IMG/VR virus record: IMGVR_UViG_3300043409_001301
Location: 1 to 41,551 of that record
DNA from: a virus
DNA length: 41,551 nucleotides
Direction: 5' to 3' (one strand)
Shown: in pieces, positions 31,664 to 39,157 of the stretch
Position numbering within the stretch: the stretch's first letter is position 1
How the letters are laid out: the number at the start of each line of letters is the position of its first letter
The notes under the pieces: model-generated
What the model saw: only the letters and a program-made list of their open reading frames with translations
Told to the model about the DNA's origin: nothing
The model's database searches: none
Position numbers and translations under genes: made by a program

Positions 31664-33219
31664 CACCGAAGCTCCCTCCGGGTTTTGAGCTGGACGCGGC
31701 TCCAGCCTTGCCCCCCGGTTTTGTGCTGGACGGCGCGGCCCCAGCGCAGCAAAAGCCAGCACGCCCGCAGTGGTCAGACTTGCCGGGAAACATCCATAGC
31801 AGCGCTGCAAAGTTTGCAGGCGGCATCTACGATACCGTCACCAGCCCGGTGCAGACCATCAAGGGATTGGCTGACGTTGCAGCGGGCTCGCTACGGAACG
31901 CGATGCCGCAAGGCTTGCGCTCGGCCATTGACCGCATGGACCCAAACCCGGAAGCCGGGCAGCGGGCGTCAGATTCGGCTTCTGCTGTCGGCCAGTTCTA
32001 CAAAGACCGATACGGCAGCATGGAAGGCGCACGCAATGCGCTGATCACTGACCCGGTGGGCGTGGCTGGTGATGCGTCTATGCTGCTTGGTGTCGGCGGT
32101 GGTCTTGCGTCTGCCGCAGGCGCTGGCCGAACAGGCAACGCACTGATGCAGGCGTCAAAGTTCACGAACCCGCTGTCTGTTGTTGCTCCTATTGTCAAAG
32201 GAACTGCCAAAGCCGTGGGCGCGGTTGCAAAGCCAGTGCTCGGAATGACTACCGGCACCGGCTCTGAAAACGTGGCGCAAGCGTTCAAAGCTGGCAAGAC
32301 TGGGGACGCGGCGTTTATTGACAACCTGCGCGGCAATGTCCCTGCGTCCGATGTTCTGGAAAGCGCAAGGACGGCGCTTCAGAACATGCGCAGCCAGAAA
32401 AGCGCGGACTACAAAGCGGGCATTGGAACAACGGCCGCCGACACGACGCGCCTGAACTTTGCGCCCATTGATCAAGCGCTGGCAGATGTCGTTGGTTCGC
32501 TCAAAGAGGGAAACCGCTGGAAGATCGGCCCCGATGAGTTGCGCAAAGTCAAGGAAATTGAGCAGGTTGTCCGAGAGTGGCGCGTTGATCCCAAGTCGCA
32601 CACGCCTATCGGACTCGACGCGCTGAAGCAGCGGCTTGATGCCATCTACCCGGACAGCCCCAAACAGAGCCAAGCGCAGCGCACGATAACTGCGGTGCGC
32701 AACGCTGTGAAGGACAACATCGTCGCGCAGTCGCCAGAGTACGCGAAAACAATGGCCGCGTATGAAGAGGCGATGAGCCTGGAAAAGCAGATCACAGCCG
32801 CTCTGTCTCTTGGCAAGAAGACTGCCGATGACACCGCTTTGCGAAAGCTGCAATCGCTGTCCAGAAACAACGCAAACGCGAACTACGGATATCGAGCTGA
32901 CTTAGCCCGCGCTCTTGAAACTCAGGGCGGTCAAAGCCTGATGCCGTCCATTGCTGGGCAGGCCCTGAACTCGTGGACTCCACGCAGCTTGTCTGGGCAG
33001 GGCGCGGGCCTGGCAACTCTTGGCGGCGCAGCAGTTGCGAGCAATCCGGCCGTGCTTGGCTTGCTGCCCTTCCAAAGCCCCCGCGCTGTTGGTCTTGGTG
33101 CATACGGCCTTGGACGAACGGCTGGCGGCATGAATCGTTTGGGTAGCGTGGTGTCGGCGGATGACTTGGCGGCCATGGGGCTGACCGCAAACCAACTCAA
33201 CATTTTGCAGGGCAAATAA
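31660..33219 (+). CDS. Ejection protein 3 (519 aa)
   Basis: ATG 31660. The N-terminus holds two copies of L-P-P-G-F-x-L-D, then long Ala/Gly-rich helices, a hydrophobic stretch near residue 140-160 (M-L-L-G-V-G-G-G-L-A-S-A-A-G), and a second such stretch near 450. The amphipathic, membrane-active composition matches the largest P22-type injection proteins. Family-level assignment is by context. Confidence 0.65.
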   Translation: MTPKLPPGFELDAAPALPPGFVLDGAAPAQQKPARPQWSDLPGNIHSSAAKFAGGIYDTVTSPVQTIKGLADVAAGSLRNAMPQGLRSAIDRMDPNPEAGQRASDSASAVGQFYKDRYGSMEGARNALITDPVGVAGDASMLLGVGGGLASAAGAGRTGNALMQASKFTNPLSVVAPIVKGTAKAVGAVAKPVLGMTTGTGSENVAQAFKAGKTGDAAFIDNLRGNVPASDVLESARTALQNMRSQKSADYKAGIGTTAADTTRLNFAPIDQALADVVGSLKEGNRWKIGPDELRKVKEIEQVVREWRVDPKSHTPIGLDALKQRLDAIYPDSPKQSQAQRTITAVRNAVKDNIVAQSPEYAKTMAAYEEAMSLEKQITAALSLGKKTADDTALRKLQSLSRNNANANYGYRADLARALETQGGQSLMPSIAGQALNSWTPRSLSGQGAGLATLGGAAVASNPAVLGLLPFQSPRAVGLGAYGLGRTAGGMNRLGSVVSADDLAAMGLTANQLNILQGK

Positions 33220-33221
33220 CC

Positions 33222-34811
33222 ATGGCAACACCATTCACCGGCACCGTCTGGTACATCACAGACGCGGCAGGCGCACCCGTCGCTGGGGCGAAGGTCTACA
33301 CCTACGCGGCGGGCACGCTGACGGGCAAGGCGGTCTACACGGACTCGACGCTGGTCACGGCCTCAAGCAATCCGGTCATCGCTGATTCATCTGGCCGCGT
33401 GACGTTCTTCATGGGCGGCGGGGCCTATCGGTTCCGGGTGTTCGACGCCAGCGACGTGGAGATCACCGCGCTTGCGGAGGACAACGTAAGCCGTGCGCTT
33501 GATGCGGGCGATTTGCTCAACATTGATGCGGCAGACGTGACCCTGACTCCGCCTGGAACAGGTGCGGTTGCCACCACGCTGGACACGGCGCTGACGGTTG
33601 TTGTTTACGCTGACCAGTACAGCACGCTTCAGCAGGCGCTGACAGTCGCGCAGGGCAACGGCGGCGGCGCGGTGTGGCTGACACCCGGCAAGCGGTACAC
33701 CCTGACGACGCAGATCACGATCCCCTCACGTTGCGGCCTGATGAGCGACGGCACGGCAGAAATTTACTGCCCGGTGAGCGTGTTCACGAATACGAGCCTG
33801 GGCACGCGGTACACGGCTACGAGCGCAGCTATCGACATGAGCGGGCTAACCGTGAGCCCGTACACCATCAATACGGCTCCATTCCTCATTGGCGTGCGGA
33901 TTACCTCCGAAGTCGGAGACGGGCGTGTTGTCGATGCCATCGTTGCGCGCAACGTGGAAGAGTTGCGGATTGAGCGCTGCGAAATCAGCCGCTTCCCCGT
34001 TGGCTGCGCTATCCGGGCGGCTTCCCTTGTCGGCGGGTCCATCTGCGACAATTGGATTCATGACTTCACCAGTTCTGCCGTGTGGGGAAGCGCTCCGCAG
34101 ATTACCGGCGTCGAACTGGACAACGACCGGGTTAACTCTGTCGGCTCTATCGGTGTTCGCATCTGCCGAAACTCAATCAGGGACTTGACGGTTTCCGGCT
34201 CGCTGCTGTCGACCTACGGATTCGAGACAGACGGCATAAACCTTGCGCACCAAGCAACGAATAACTGCATCGTCAACGACAACTGGATCGACAACGTGGG
34301 CGAGGGCATCGACGTGTTCGGAAAGCTCAACACGTTCAGCGGCAACAACATCCGCAACGCCTACATCTGGGGCCTCAAATTCATCCACGGCGCGAGCTTC
34401 AACAGCGTGATAGGCGGCACGATTGAAAACGTCGGGCTCGCTGGCATCGTGTTTGCGGGCTCGAGCGTTGCGAGCGTGGGCGACACCACGCGCAACACGG
34501 TTAGCGGTGTGACCATCCGAACGCTTGACTACCTTGGAGTGTGGGCGGCCAACAGCTCGGCCGGTATCGCTTTTATCGACAACGTGGGCACCACAGGCAA
34601 GCCCATCTCCAACGTGGTGACGGGTTGCACCGTGTCTGAGGGAACGCTGGGGAAATACGGCTGGTTGGATCAGTCCACAGGATCACGCAATTTTGGCGAG
34701 GGCATCGAAGTCGTTGTTGGCGCGGCCAACGTCAAGCGCGTTGAAGTCACGGGCGCGGCGGGGACATGCCGCATCGCTGGTTCAGGCACCTACAGCACGA
34801 GCCTTGTATGA
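33222..34811 (+). CDS. Tailspike with beta-helix
   Basis: 529 aa. N-terminal domain (M-A-T-P-F-T-G-T-V-W-Y-I-T-D-A-A-G-A-P-V-A-G-A) is a fiber attachment domain seen in many tailspikes. Residues 130-500 form a right-handed parallel beta-helix (Q-Y-S-T-L-Q-Q-A-L-T, then regular N-x-I/V turns such as C-E-I-S-R-F-P). This fold often carries polysaccharide depolymerase activity; I cannot place catalytic residues. Confidence 0.8.
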   Translation: MATPFTGTVWYITDAAGAPVAGAKVYTYAAGTLTGKAVYTDSTLVTASSNPVIADSSGRVTFFMGGGAYRFRVFDASDVEITALAEDNVSRALDAGDLLNIDAADVTLTPPGTGAVATTLDTALTVVVYADQYSTLQQALTVAQGNGGGAVWLTPGKRYTLTTQITIPSRCGLMSDGTAEIYCPVSVFTNTSLGTRYTATSAAIDMSGLTVSPYTINTAPFLIGVRITSEVGDGRVVDAIVARNVEELRIERCEISRFPVGCAIRAASLVGGSICDNWIHDFTSSAVWGSAPQITGVELDNDRVNSVGSIGVRICRNSIRDLTVSGSLLSTYGFETDGINLAHQATNNCIVNDNWIDNVGEGIDVFGKLNTFSGNNIRNAYIWGLKFIHGASFNSVIGGTIENVGLAGIVFAGSSVASVGDTTRNTVSGVTIRTLDYLGVWAANSSAGIAFIDNVGTTGKPISNVVTGCTVSEGTLGKYGWLDQSTGSRNFGEGIEVVVGAANVKRVEVTGAAGTCRIAGSGTYSTSLV

Positions 34812-34855
34812 ACATCGACCCGCACGGCATCGTTACCGCAAAAGGGCACGAATGA
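34808..34855 (+). CDS. Possible 15-aa coupling ORF
   Basis: ATG 34808 overlaps the tailspike stop (ATGA), and its own stop overlaps the next ATG at 34852 (ATGA). It encodes M-N-I-D-P-H-G-I-V-T-A-K-G-H-E. Its value may be as a translational bridge rather than a functional peptide. Too short for a family assignment. Confidence 0.35.
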   Translation: MNIDPHGIVTAKGHE

Positions 34856-34956
34856 AAGCACTCAGAACTTGGCTCGCTGACTTCCTCAAGAAGGCGGCAG
34901 ACTCAATCAGGCCCCAAAGCGGCGGCGGACCCGGTGGCGGCACTAAGCCGCGCTGA
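34852..34956 (+). CDS. Small amphipathic peptide (34 aa)
   Basis: M-K-A-L-R-T-W-L-A-D-F-L-K-K-A-A-D-S followed by a Gly-rich tail. The N-terminal 18 residues form a basic amphipathic helix. It lies at the head of the lysis block and overlaps the next membrane-protein frame. Role unknown; possibly membrane-active. Confidence 0.4.
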   Translation: MKALRTWLADFLKKAADSIRPQSGGGPGGGTKPR

Positions 34957-35299
34957 ACCCCTGCTTCTGCTTCTAGCCTTCAGGCACTACGGCTATGAGC
35001 ATTTTCCTGAAGCATCTTGGGGCGATTGGTACGGTCTGGCGGGAAGCGCTGCCATCTTTGCGCTGCTTGCTCCGCTGGCTGTTCACTGGTCCCTGAAGGC
35101 CTGGGCAATGGGCGAGGAGTTGCTGACCATGGGCTGCACGTCTGCCTGGCTGGCTGCGCCTGAGTGGTTCGCGCACGCCTTCGCGGCTGAAAGGTGCAGC
35201 GCTGCTGTGGGGTTCAAAATCGGCAGCATCACGCTTATAGCGCTGTCGCTGGTGGTGTTCCGACATGCACAAGTGTGCAGTTCACAAGACAAAATCTAA
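34934..35299 (+). CDS. Small membrane protein in lysis region (121 aa)
   Basis: GTG 34934, overlapping the preceding peptide by 23 nt. Two hydrophobic segments (residues 34-52, A-G-S-A-A-I-F-A-L-L-A-P-L-A-V; and 95-112, I-G-S-I-T-L-I-A-L-S-L-V-V-F). Position before the holin and endolysin suggests a lysis role. The exact start is uncertain. Confidence 0.5.
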   Translation: MAALSRAEPLLLLLAFRHYGYEHFPEASWGDWYGLAGSAAIFALLAPLAVHWSLKAWAMGEELLTMGCTSAWLAAPEWFAHAFAAERCSAAVGFKIGSITLIALSLVVFRHAQVCSSQDKI

Positions 35300-35307
35300 G
35301 CGACAAA

Positions 35308-35673
35308 ATGAGCGCATCGACAGAACCTCCAGAGATTAAATCCTTTGAAGCGCTCGGCGTGCTTCTATGGTCCATGAACTCGCGGCTTGCAGACCTTGAG
35401 AGAACGGCGGCGAACGGGGCAACCCATGCCGACGTTGCCGGTCTGCGCGCGGAGGTGTCGGGGCTGATGAAGCGGCAGGGCGACATCGAGCGCGAATTGG
35501 CCAGCGCGAAGGAAGAATGGCAGCGCAGCAAGCCCGCCACGCTATTCAGAAACATTGTCGTCTTGCTGTCTGGAATTGCTGTCATTGCCGCGTTTGTAGG
35601 CGGAACCGTCACTGTTTTGGACGCGCTGACGGAATGGAAGAAGGCCATAGCAACACTGAAGGCAAAGCCATGA
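35308..35673 (+). CDS. XhlA-like coiled-coil membrane protein
   Basis: 121 aa from ATG 35308. Residues 45-75 form a coiled coil (A-E-V-S-G-L-M-K-R-Q-G-D-I-E-R-E-L); one transmembrane helix at 82-104 (N-I-V-V-L-L-S-G-I-A-V-I-A-A-F-V). This hemolysin XhlA-like layout is frequent next to phage endolysins. Overlaps the endolysin start (ATGA). Confidence 0.65.
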   Translation: MSASTEPPEIKSFEALGVLLWSMNSRLADLERTAANGATHADVAGLRAEVSGLMKRQGDIERELASAKEEWQRSKPATLFRNIVVLLSGIAVIAAFVGGTVTVLDALTEWKKAIATLKAKP

Positions 35674-36113
35674 ATCTGAGCCCTAACTTCACACTGGCTG
35701 AATTCATCCTTAGCGGTGAAGCATCAAGGCGCGGCATCAAAAACGACCCGCCAGCCGAACTATTCCCTGCGCTGAAACGCACTGCGGAAGGAATGGAGGC
35801 TGTCCGCGCTCGACTTGGTGGCTTGCCCATCACAATCAGCAGCGGATACCGAAGCCTAGCGCTGAATCGTGCGCTTAAAAGCAAGGACACGAGCCAGCAC
35901 GTCAAAGGCGAAGCGGCAGACTTCATCTGCCCGCGCTACGGCAGCCCGGCAAATATCGTGGCGGCGCTGAAAGACAGCGACGTGCCTTATGACCAGTTGA
36001 TTTTGGAGTTTGCGCAGCAAGGCCGCGGCTGGGTGCATGTGAGCTTTGCGGCAAGCCCGCGGCGCCAAGCGTTTGCGCTTGATGAGCGCGGCGTGCAGCC
36101 GCTTTTTGCTTGA
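35670..36113 (+). CDS. Endolysin, peptidase M15 family
   Basis: 147 aa. Zinc ligands are visible: S-Q-H77-V-K-G-E-A-A-D84 and W-V-H123-V-S-F, after the S-S-G-Y-R-S motif (57-62). This is the VanY/L-Ala-D-Glu peptidase pattern of phage endolysins that cut peptidoglycan stem peptides. There is no signal sequence, so release depends on the holin downstream. Confidence 0.9.
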   Translation: MNLSPNFTLAEFILSGEASRRGIKNDPPAELFPALKRTAEGMEAVRARLGGLPITISSGYRSLALNRALKSKDTSQHVKGEAADFICPRYGSPANIVAALKDSDVPYDQLILEFAQQGRGWVHVSFAASPRRQAFALDERGVQPLFA

Positions 36114-36124
36114 AGGAAAAGACC

Positions 36125-36514
36125 ATGGCAGACCTGACTGGATTCGGAAGCGTTGCGGAGCTGGCCGGCAAAGCCATTGACCGCATCTGGCCCGACAAGA
36201 CGGAGCAAGAGAAGGCGCAGCTGGCAGCCGCTGTCACGTTGGTGCAGGGTCAGATGGAGGTCAATAAGGCCGAGGCGGCATCCTCCAGCGTTTTCGTGGC
36301 CGGCTGGCGTCCGTTCATTGGCTGGGTCTGCGGCAGCGCTTGCGCCTGGAACTGGATCGGGTTGCCGGTGACGAAGGCGGGGTTGTTGCTGGCCGGTGGC
36401 CCAGCACTCACGCTGGCGCCTGCCGACCTGACCGAGATGCTGCCCGTCTTGATGGGCATGCTGGGCCTGGGCGCACTGCGCACCACCGAGAAGATCAAAG
36501 GCGTGGCTAGATAA
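36125..36514 (+). CDS. Holin (GTA_holin_3TM-like)
   Basis: 129 aa from ATG 36125. Contains S-S-V-F-V-A-G-W-R-P-F-I-G-W-V-C-G, a second hydrophobic stretch (L-L-L-A-G-G-P-A-L-T-L), and M-G-M-L-G-L-G-A-L-R-T-T-E-K-I-K-G-V, the hallmark end of three-segment holins. It ends the late operon and abuts, stop to stop, the leftward gene at 36515. Confidence 0.85.
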   Translation: MADLTGFGSVAELAGKAIDRIWPDKTEQEKAQLAAAVTLVQGQMEVNKAEAASSSVFVAGWRPFIGWVCGSACAWNWIGLPVTKAGLLLAGGPALTLAPADLTEMLPVLMGMLGLGALRTTEKIKGVAR

Positions 36515-36805
36515 TCACTGCAAAGCCCTTGCCCCCAGTCTGTGCGCCAGCACCCTGGACACCTCGCGCAAGCACTGCTTCATCGTCCCGCAGAATTCCA
36601 CCTCGCCCGTGTCCATGTCGCGCAGCCTGCATGACGTGTACCCCAGGCGCGGCTCAATCTGCCAGTGCTTGCCGCCGTGCGTGCGCAAATCCAGCGGGAT
36701 CACCTCGCGGGTGTCGCAGATAGGCTCGCGGTCAGGTATGCCCATATCGCGTTCGTGGTTGGCGCGGTCTGTGGCGCTTCGCAGGGTGATCTTTGGGAAT
36801 TTCAT
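36515..36805 (-). CDS. Hypothetical protein at end of cassette array (96 aa)
   Basis: ATG 36805 gives M-K-F-P-K-I-T-L-R-S-A-T-D-R. The protein is charged and probably folded (R-L-G-Y-T-S-C-R-L-R-D-M-D-T-G-E-V-E-F), with a helical end. No family recognised. Its stop touches the holin stop at 36514, leaving no intergenic terminator between convergent operons. Confidence 0.6.
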   Translation of the reverse strand: MKFPKITLRSATDRANHERDMGIPDREPICDTREVIPLDLRTHGGKHWQIEPRLGYTSCRLRDMDTGEVEFCGTMKQCLREVSRVLAHRLGARALQ

Positions 36806-36829
36806 GGCTGCAAAGTTGCGCAACGCTGC

Positions 36830-36973
36830 CTAAAACACGTTGGGCGGCTCGCGGCGGGCCTGCTTTTTCAGCAGCACGATCTTCCAGATGTGCTGCACGA
36901 TGTTCACCACTGCCAGCGCCGTGAAAATCCATACCGCCCAGGTCGGCACCACGATCACGGTGATGCCGCTCAT
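36830..36973 (-). CDS. Single-pass membrane peptide (47 aa)
   Basis: Start ATG 36973 in an ATGA overlap. One hydrophobic helix (T-V-I-V-V-P-T-W-A-V-W-I-F-T-A-L-A-V-V) followed by a basic K-K-Q-A-R-R tail. It reads into the half site at 36839-36845 and ends P-P-N-V-F. Function unknown. Confidence 0.6.
   Translation of the reverse strand: MSGITVIVVPTWAVWIFTALAVVNIVQHIWKIVLLKKQARREPPNVF
36839..36845 (+). repeat. attC half site (R' only)
   Basis: GTTGGGC, a match to GTTRRRY, without a recognisable R''/L'' to its left. It marks the probable outer boundary of the array next to the holin-side gene. Confidence 0.4.
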
Positions 36974-37221
36974 GCCCGGCTCCCGCAGCGCCAGCACCCG
37001 GCCACCTTGCCCCAGGCGCACTCATAGCAGCCGGGCGGGCGCACGCGGCCAGCGTTCGGGCCGCTTGAAATCAGGCGCGCTCGCTGGTCGGTTGTCAGGC
37101 GCGGGGCCATGTCAGCGCGTCCCGGCTCCAGCCGCCCAACTACTCGCTCAAGCAGAGCGTCAACAGCAGGCTGCTGTGTAGGCGCATCGGTGGCGGTGTT
37201 GGCGGATTCAATCTTGCTCAT
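36970..37221 (-). CDS. Cys-containing cassette protein (83 aa)
   Basis: ATG 37221 overlaps the previous stop (ATGA), and an AGGAG lies 8 nt upstream, inside the attC-like site. The N-terminal third is encoded by that site. The end (G-C-Y-E-C-A-W-G-K-V-A-G-C-W-R-C-G) carries two C-x2-C pairs, a zinc-binding candidate. Function unknown. Confidence 0.65.
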   Translation of the reverse strand: MSKIESANTATDAPTQQPAVDALLERVVGRLEPGRADMAPRLTTDQRARLISSGPNAGRVRPPGCYECAWGKVAGCWRCGSRA

Positions 37222-37254
37222 GCTGTTGGCTCCTGCTTAGCTCGAACGTTAGGC
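37134..37254 (+). repeat. attC-like site 6
   Basis: R'' GCCCAAC (37134-37140), 5-bp spacer, L'' GCTCAAGCAG, then L' CTGCTTAGC, 6-bp spacer TCGAAC and R' GTTAGGC (37248-37254). The extra C in L'' is present. The site contains the start of the 83-aa gene and the last codons of the 130-aa gene. Confidence 0.88.
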
Positions 37255-37610
37255 CCCAAGTCCAAAATCACCGTCCTGGGTTGCATCGCTTGGCCGTCTG
37301 CTACTGCTTTCAACAGCGCCATGTATCGCACCTCCAGGCTTTCGCGTTCCTGCCGCAGCGCGGTTCGCATTTCGGCGCGTCCGCGCACGGCCATTTCGTA
37401 CAGGTGCCGCAGGTGGTGAACTTCGTCGGCCAGCACAATCTGTCGGCGGTGCGCGTCGTTCAGGTCGGCGCCCCACGGGCCGTAGCTCTCCACGATCATC
37501 AGGGCGTCGTCCACGCTCTCGCGCTCCACCAGCGGGCCTAACCCCTCGCTCAAGCCAAGCCCCAACAGCGGCGCTGTGGGTTTGTACTCGGGAATCTTGT
37601 CAGTGCTCAT
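37218..37610 (-). CDS. Coiled-coil cassette protein (130 aa)
   Basis: ATG 37610 with GGAG at 7 nt, both inside attC-like site 7. Residues 1-24, including L-G-L-G-L-S-E-G-L-G, are encoded by the site and resemble the alternative leader at 1791. The middle is a coiled coil (E-V-H-H-L-R-H-L-Y-E-M). The end, G-P-N-V-R-A-K-Q-E-P-T-A, is read from the next attC core. Function unknown. Confidence 0.65.
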   Translation of the reverse strand: MSTDKIPEYKPTAPLLGLGLSEGLGPLVERESVDDALMIVESYGPWGADLNDAHRRQIVLADEVHHLRHLYEMAVRGRAEMRTALRQERESLEVRYMALLKAVADGQAMQPRTVILDLGPNVRAKQEPTA

Positions 37611-37654
37611 CGTGTATCTCCGCTGTTGTGTCCGGCTTAGCTCGAACGTTAGGC
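37536..37654 (+). repeat. attC-like site 7
   Basis: R'' GCCTAAC (37536-37542), CCCTC, L'' GCTCAAGCC, long loop, L' GGCTTAGC, TCGAAC, R' GTTAGGC (37648-37654); 119 bp. The loop is similar to that of site 4, including a leftward Shine-Dalgarno and ATG-A-G-C-A-C. Sites 4 and 7 look like copies. Confidence 0.92.
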
Positions 37655-37655
37655 G

Positions 37656-38168
37656 TCATGGATACACCCGCTCGTCACGCTGCGCCTGGTATCGCTCGGC
37701 CGCGTCACTCTCCCTCCGGTCGCGCTGAATGTCGCTCATCTTGTTCCACGCGGCGTCCTTCAACTGTTCGCACACCCGTTCTATCAGCACCGCGCCGATG
37801 TCTGCGCCGTTCAGCCACACCTCGCAAACCTCCAGGCTTGGCGGCTCGTCGGGATAACCAGGGTCGCCGTTGGGCATCGTGTGCATGCCTGGTGATCCGG
37901 GCTCGTACTCCACGCCGATCAGCACATCGCAGTCCATCTCGATGCACGTCACTTCGATGTACTCAAGGTGCTTGTCGCGCGTCGGCTCGTAGCAGGCCAG
38001 GTCGCGGCACAGGTCGCCAATCTGACCGTGCAGGTTTCGGAACGTCCGCTGCTGCACGCTGGCCGGGTCTTCGTCTCCGACCTCGCGGCTTTGCTTCATT
38101 GCGTCGTAATAGGCTTTGTCGCAGAGCCTGGAGGCTCGCGCTTCCCATGCTTGTGCTTTGCTCATCAT
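37656..38168 (-). CDS. Largest unknown cassette protein (170 aa)
   Basis: ATG 38168 with AGGAG at 6 nt; the longer frame to 38225 runs into the attC and is not needed. Sequence is acidic with W-E-A-R-A-S-R-L-C-D-K-A, then Y-I-E-V-T-C-I-E-M-D-C-D and V-C-E-V-W-L-N-G-A-D-I-G-A-V. It stops one base before the R' box region (TGA at 37656). No family recognised. Confidence 0.65.
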   Translation of the reverse strand: MMSKAQAWEARASRLCDKAYYDAMKQSREVGDEDPASVQQRTFRNLHGQIGDLCRDLACYEPTRDKHLEYIEVTCIEMDCDVLIGVEYEPGSPGMHTMPNGDPGYPDEPPSLEVCEVWLNGADIGAVLIERVCEQLKDAAWNKMSDIQRDRRESDAAERYQAQRDERVYP

Positions 38169-38195
38169 CGCTCTCCTGTTGCGGCGCCGCATGAC

Positions 38196-38296
38196 GCCTA
38201 ACTGTCGGTTCAAGCGGAGAGCCAACGGCTATCCGCACCTGTGCGCTTCGTCGGCAGCGTCACGGCCGTTGTCTCCCGCTTAACCTAGCGTTAGGC
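38196..38296 (+). repeat. attC-like site 8
   Basis: R'' GCCTAAC (38196-38202), L'' GTTCAAGCGG, L' CCGCTTAAC, R' GTTAGGC (38290-38296); 101 bp. The stem continues inward (AGA/TCT). Extra C present. The 80-aa gene ends on the core TAA. Confidence 0.9.
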
Positions 38297-38533
38297 CCCA
38301 AGGCCACGCCACAGCGCCCACGCAGCCCAGCCAATGATATTGGCCGCGTATAGCGCCACAGCAGCGGCCAGCCACGGATCAATGCGCCGCTTCGGCTTGG
38401 GCGGCACCGTGCCGCCGTAGGTGCCAGCGTAGAAGCCGAGGTTGATTGCTGGGCCAGCTTCGCGCGGCGGCCTCCGTGGCGCATCGCAGTCTGTGCCGCC
38501 GCAGTTCCATTCGCATCTGTGGTGGGTTGCCAT
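38291..38533 (-). CDS. Small membrane cassette protein (80 aa)
   Basis: ATG 38533 with AGGAG at 7 nt. It begins M-A-T-H-H-R-C-E-W-N-C-G-G and has a Pro/Lys-rich centre. The C-terminal W-L-A-A-A-V-A-L-Y-A-A-N-I-I-G-W-A-A-W-A forms a transmembrane helix. TAA is made by GTTAGGC. Function unknown. Confidence 0.65.
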   Translation of the reverse strand: MATHHRCEWNCGGTDCDAPRRPPREAGPAINLGFYAGTYGGTVPPKPKRRIDPWLAAAVALYAANIIGWAAWALWRGLGA

Positions 38534-38561
38534 CTTCACTCTCCTACTTGGTCACGTTGGG

Positions 38562-38631
38562 GCCTAACACATCGCCCAAGCTGACACGCTACGGCTTCGC
38601 CTCCGCGTGCAGCTTGCCTCGACCGTTAGGC
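38562..38631 (+). repeat. attC-like site 9
   Basis: R'' GCCTAAC (38562-38568), L'' GCCCAAGCTG, L' CAGCTTGCC, R' GTTAGGC (38625-38631); 70 bp. The loop has a smaller stem (CACGC/GCGTG). The 132-aa gene reads through R' and stops in the loop (38589). Confidence 0.85.
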
Positions 38632-38987
38632 TTCTCATCCCGTGGCCCGCGCCACATTGGCGCAAGCCGCAGCGTTTCGGCGCGTCCGCGTTTCGCGCCA
38701 GGCACAGCAAACCCGCTATCCAGCAGCCAGCGCCACACACGTATTACTTGGTGGTCATCTGTGCCGGCTTCGATGATCTTGCGCAGTTCCGAGCGTGTCA
38801 CGTCGGCGCGAGCGTGCAGCGCCTGCATCGATGCGGCAGCGTTTTCGTATGGGCTGCGCGAGCGGTTGCCTTTCTTCCAGGCTGGGAATGTCTCGCTTAT
38901 CGGAAGCCTAACCCTGCGCTCAACGTGAAACACAACGGCGGCTGTGTCTTCACGCTTCGGGTCGGCTTGTAGCGCCGTTGTGTTCAC
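38589..38987 (-). CDS. Cassette protein started from inside an attC (132 aa)
   Basis: GTG 38987 with AGGAG 5 nt upstream; both fall in the R'-L' part of attC-like site 10, and residues 1-27 come from the site itself. The middle is helical (N-A-A-A-S-M-Q-A-L-H-A-R-A-D-V-T-R-S-E-L-R), with W-R-W-L-L-D-S-G-F. The C-terminus is encoded by site 9. Unknown function. Confidence 0.65.
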   Translation of the reverse strand: MNTTALQADPKREDTAAVVFHVERRVRLPISETFPAWKKGNRSRSPYENAAASMQALHARADVTRSELRKIIEAGTDDHQVIRVWRWLLDSGFAVPGAKRGRAETLRLAPMWRGPRDEKPNGRGKLHAEAKP

Positions 38988-39005
38988 GTTAGCTCCTCGT
39001 TAGGC
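38906..39005 (+). repeat. attC-like site 10
   Basis: R'' GCCTAAC (38906-38912), L'' GCTCAACGTGAA, L' TTCACGTTAGC, TCCTC spacer, R' GTTAGGC (38999-39005). The stem is long (ACACAACGGCG pairs as well). The TCCTC spacer is, on the - strand, an AGGAG Shine-Dalgarno for the 132-aa gene. Confidence 0.92.
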
Positions 39006-39013
39006 ATACGCAG

Positions 39014-39020
39014 GTTAGGC
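39014..39020 (+). repeat. Extra GTTAGGC core 15 bp from site 10
   Basis: A second core box lies 9 bp beyond the R' of site 10. It has no partner. The 46-aa gene uses its TAA. It could be a remnant of an imprecise cassette insertion or deletion. Confidence 0.5.
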
Positions 39021-39155
39021 CGGCACTATGGCCCAGCCGAAAAGGTCAGCAGGGCTTCTTGCGCGCCTATAAAGCCAATCAGCAGCCTGCTGCCGTGTTT
39101 CAAACGCGCCAGGACCTATGCAGTATCCGCAATTGATGCTCATGATGACGAACAT
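39015..39155 (-). CDS. Cys-containing peptide (46 aa)
   Basis: ATG 39155, two bases after the previous stop. Frame M-F-V-I-M-S-I-N-C-G-Y-C to R-Q-Q-A-A-D-W-L-Y-R-R-A-R-S and G-W-A-I-V-P-A, ending on the core TAA. The even composition and clean fit between boundaries support coding. Function unknown. Confidence 0.5.
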   Translation of the reverse strand: MFVIMSINCGYCIGPGAFETRQQAADWLYRRARSPADLFGWAIVPA

Positions 39156-39157
39156 GA

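Noticed and set aside
37628-38194. + strand ORF in the cassette array, which would give classical cassette orientation
   Set aside because: Arg/Ser-rich shadow; the opposite frame has a good ribosome site and a protein-like composition. The inverted orientation therefore stands.
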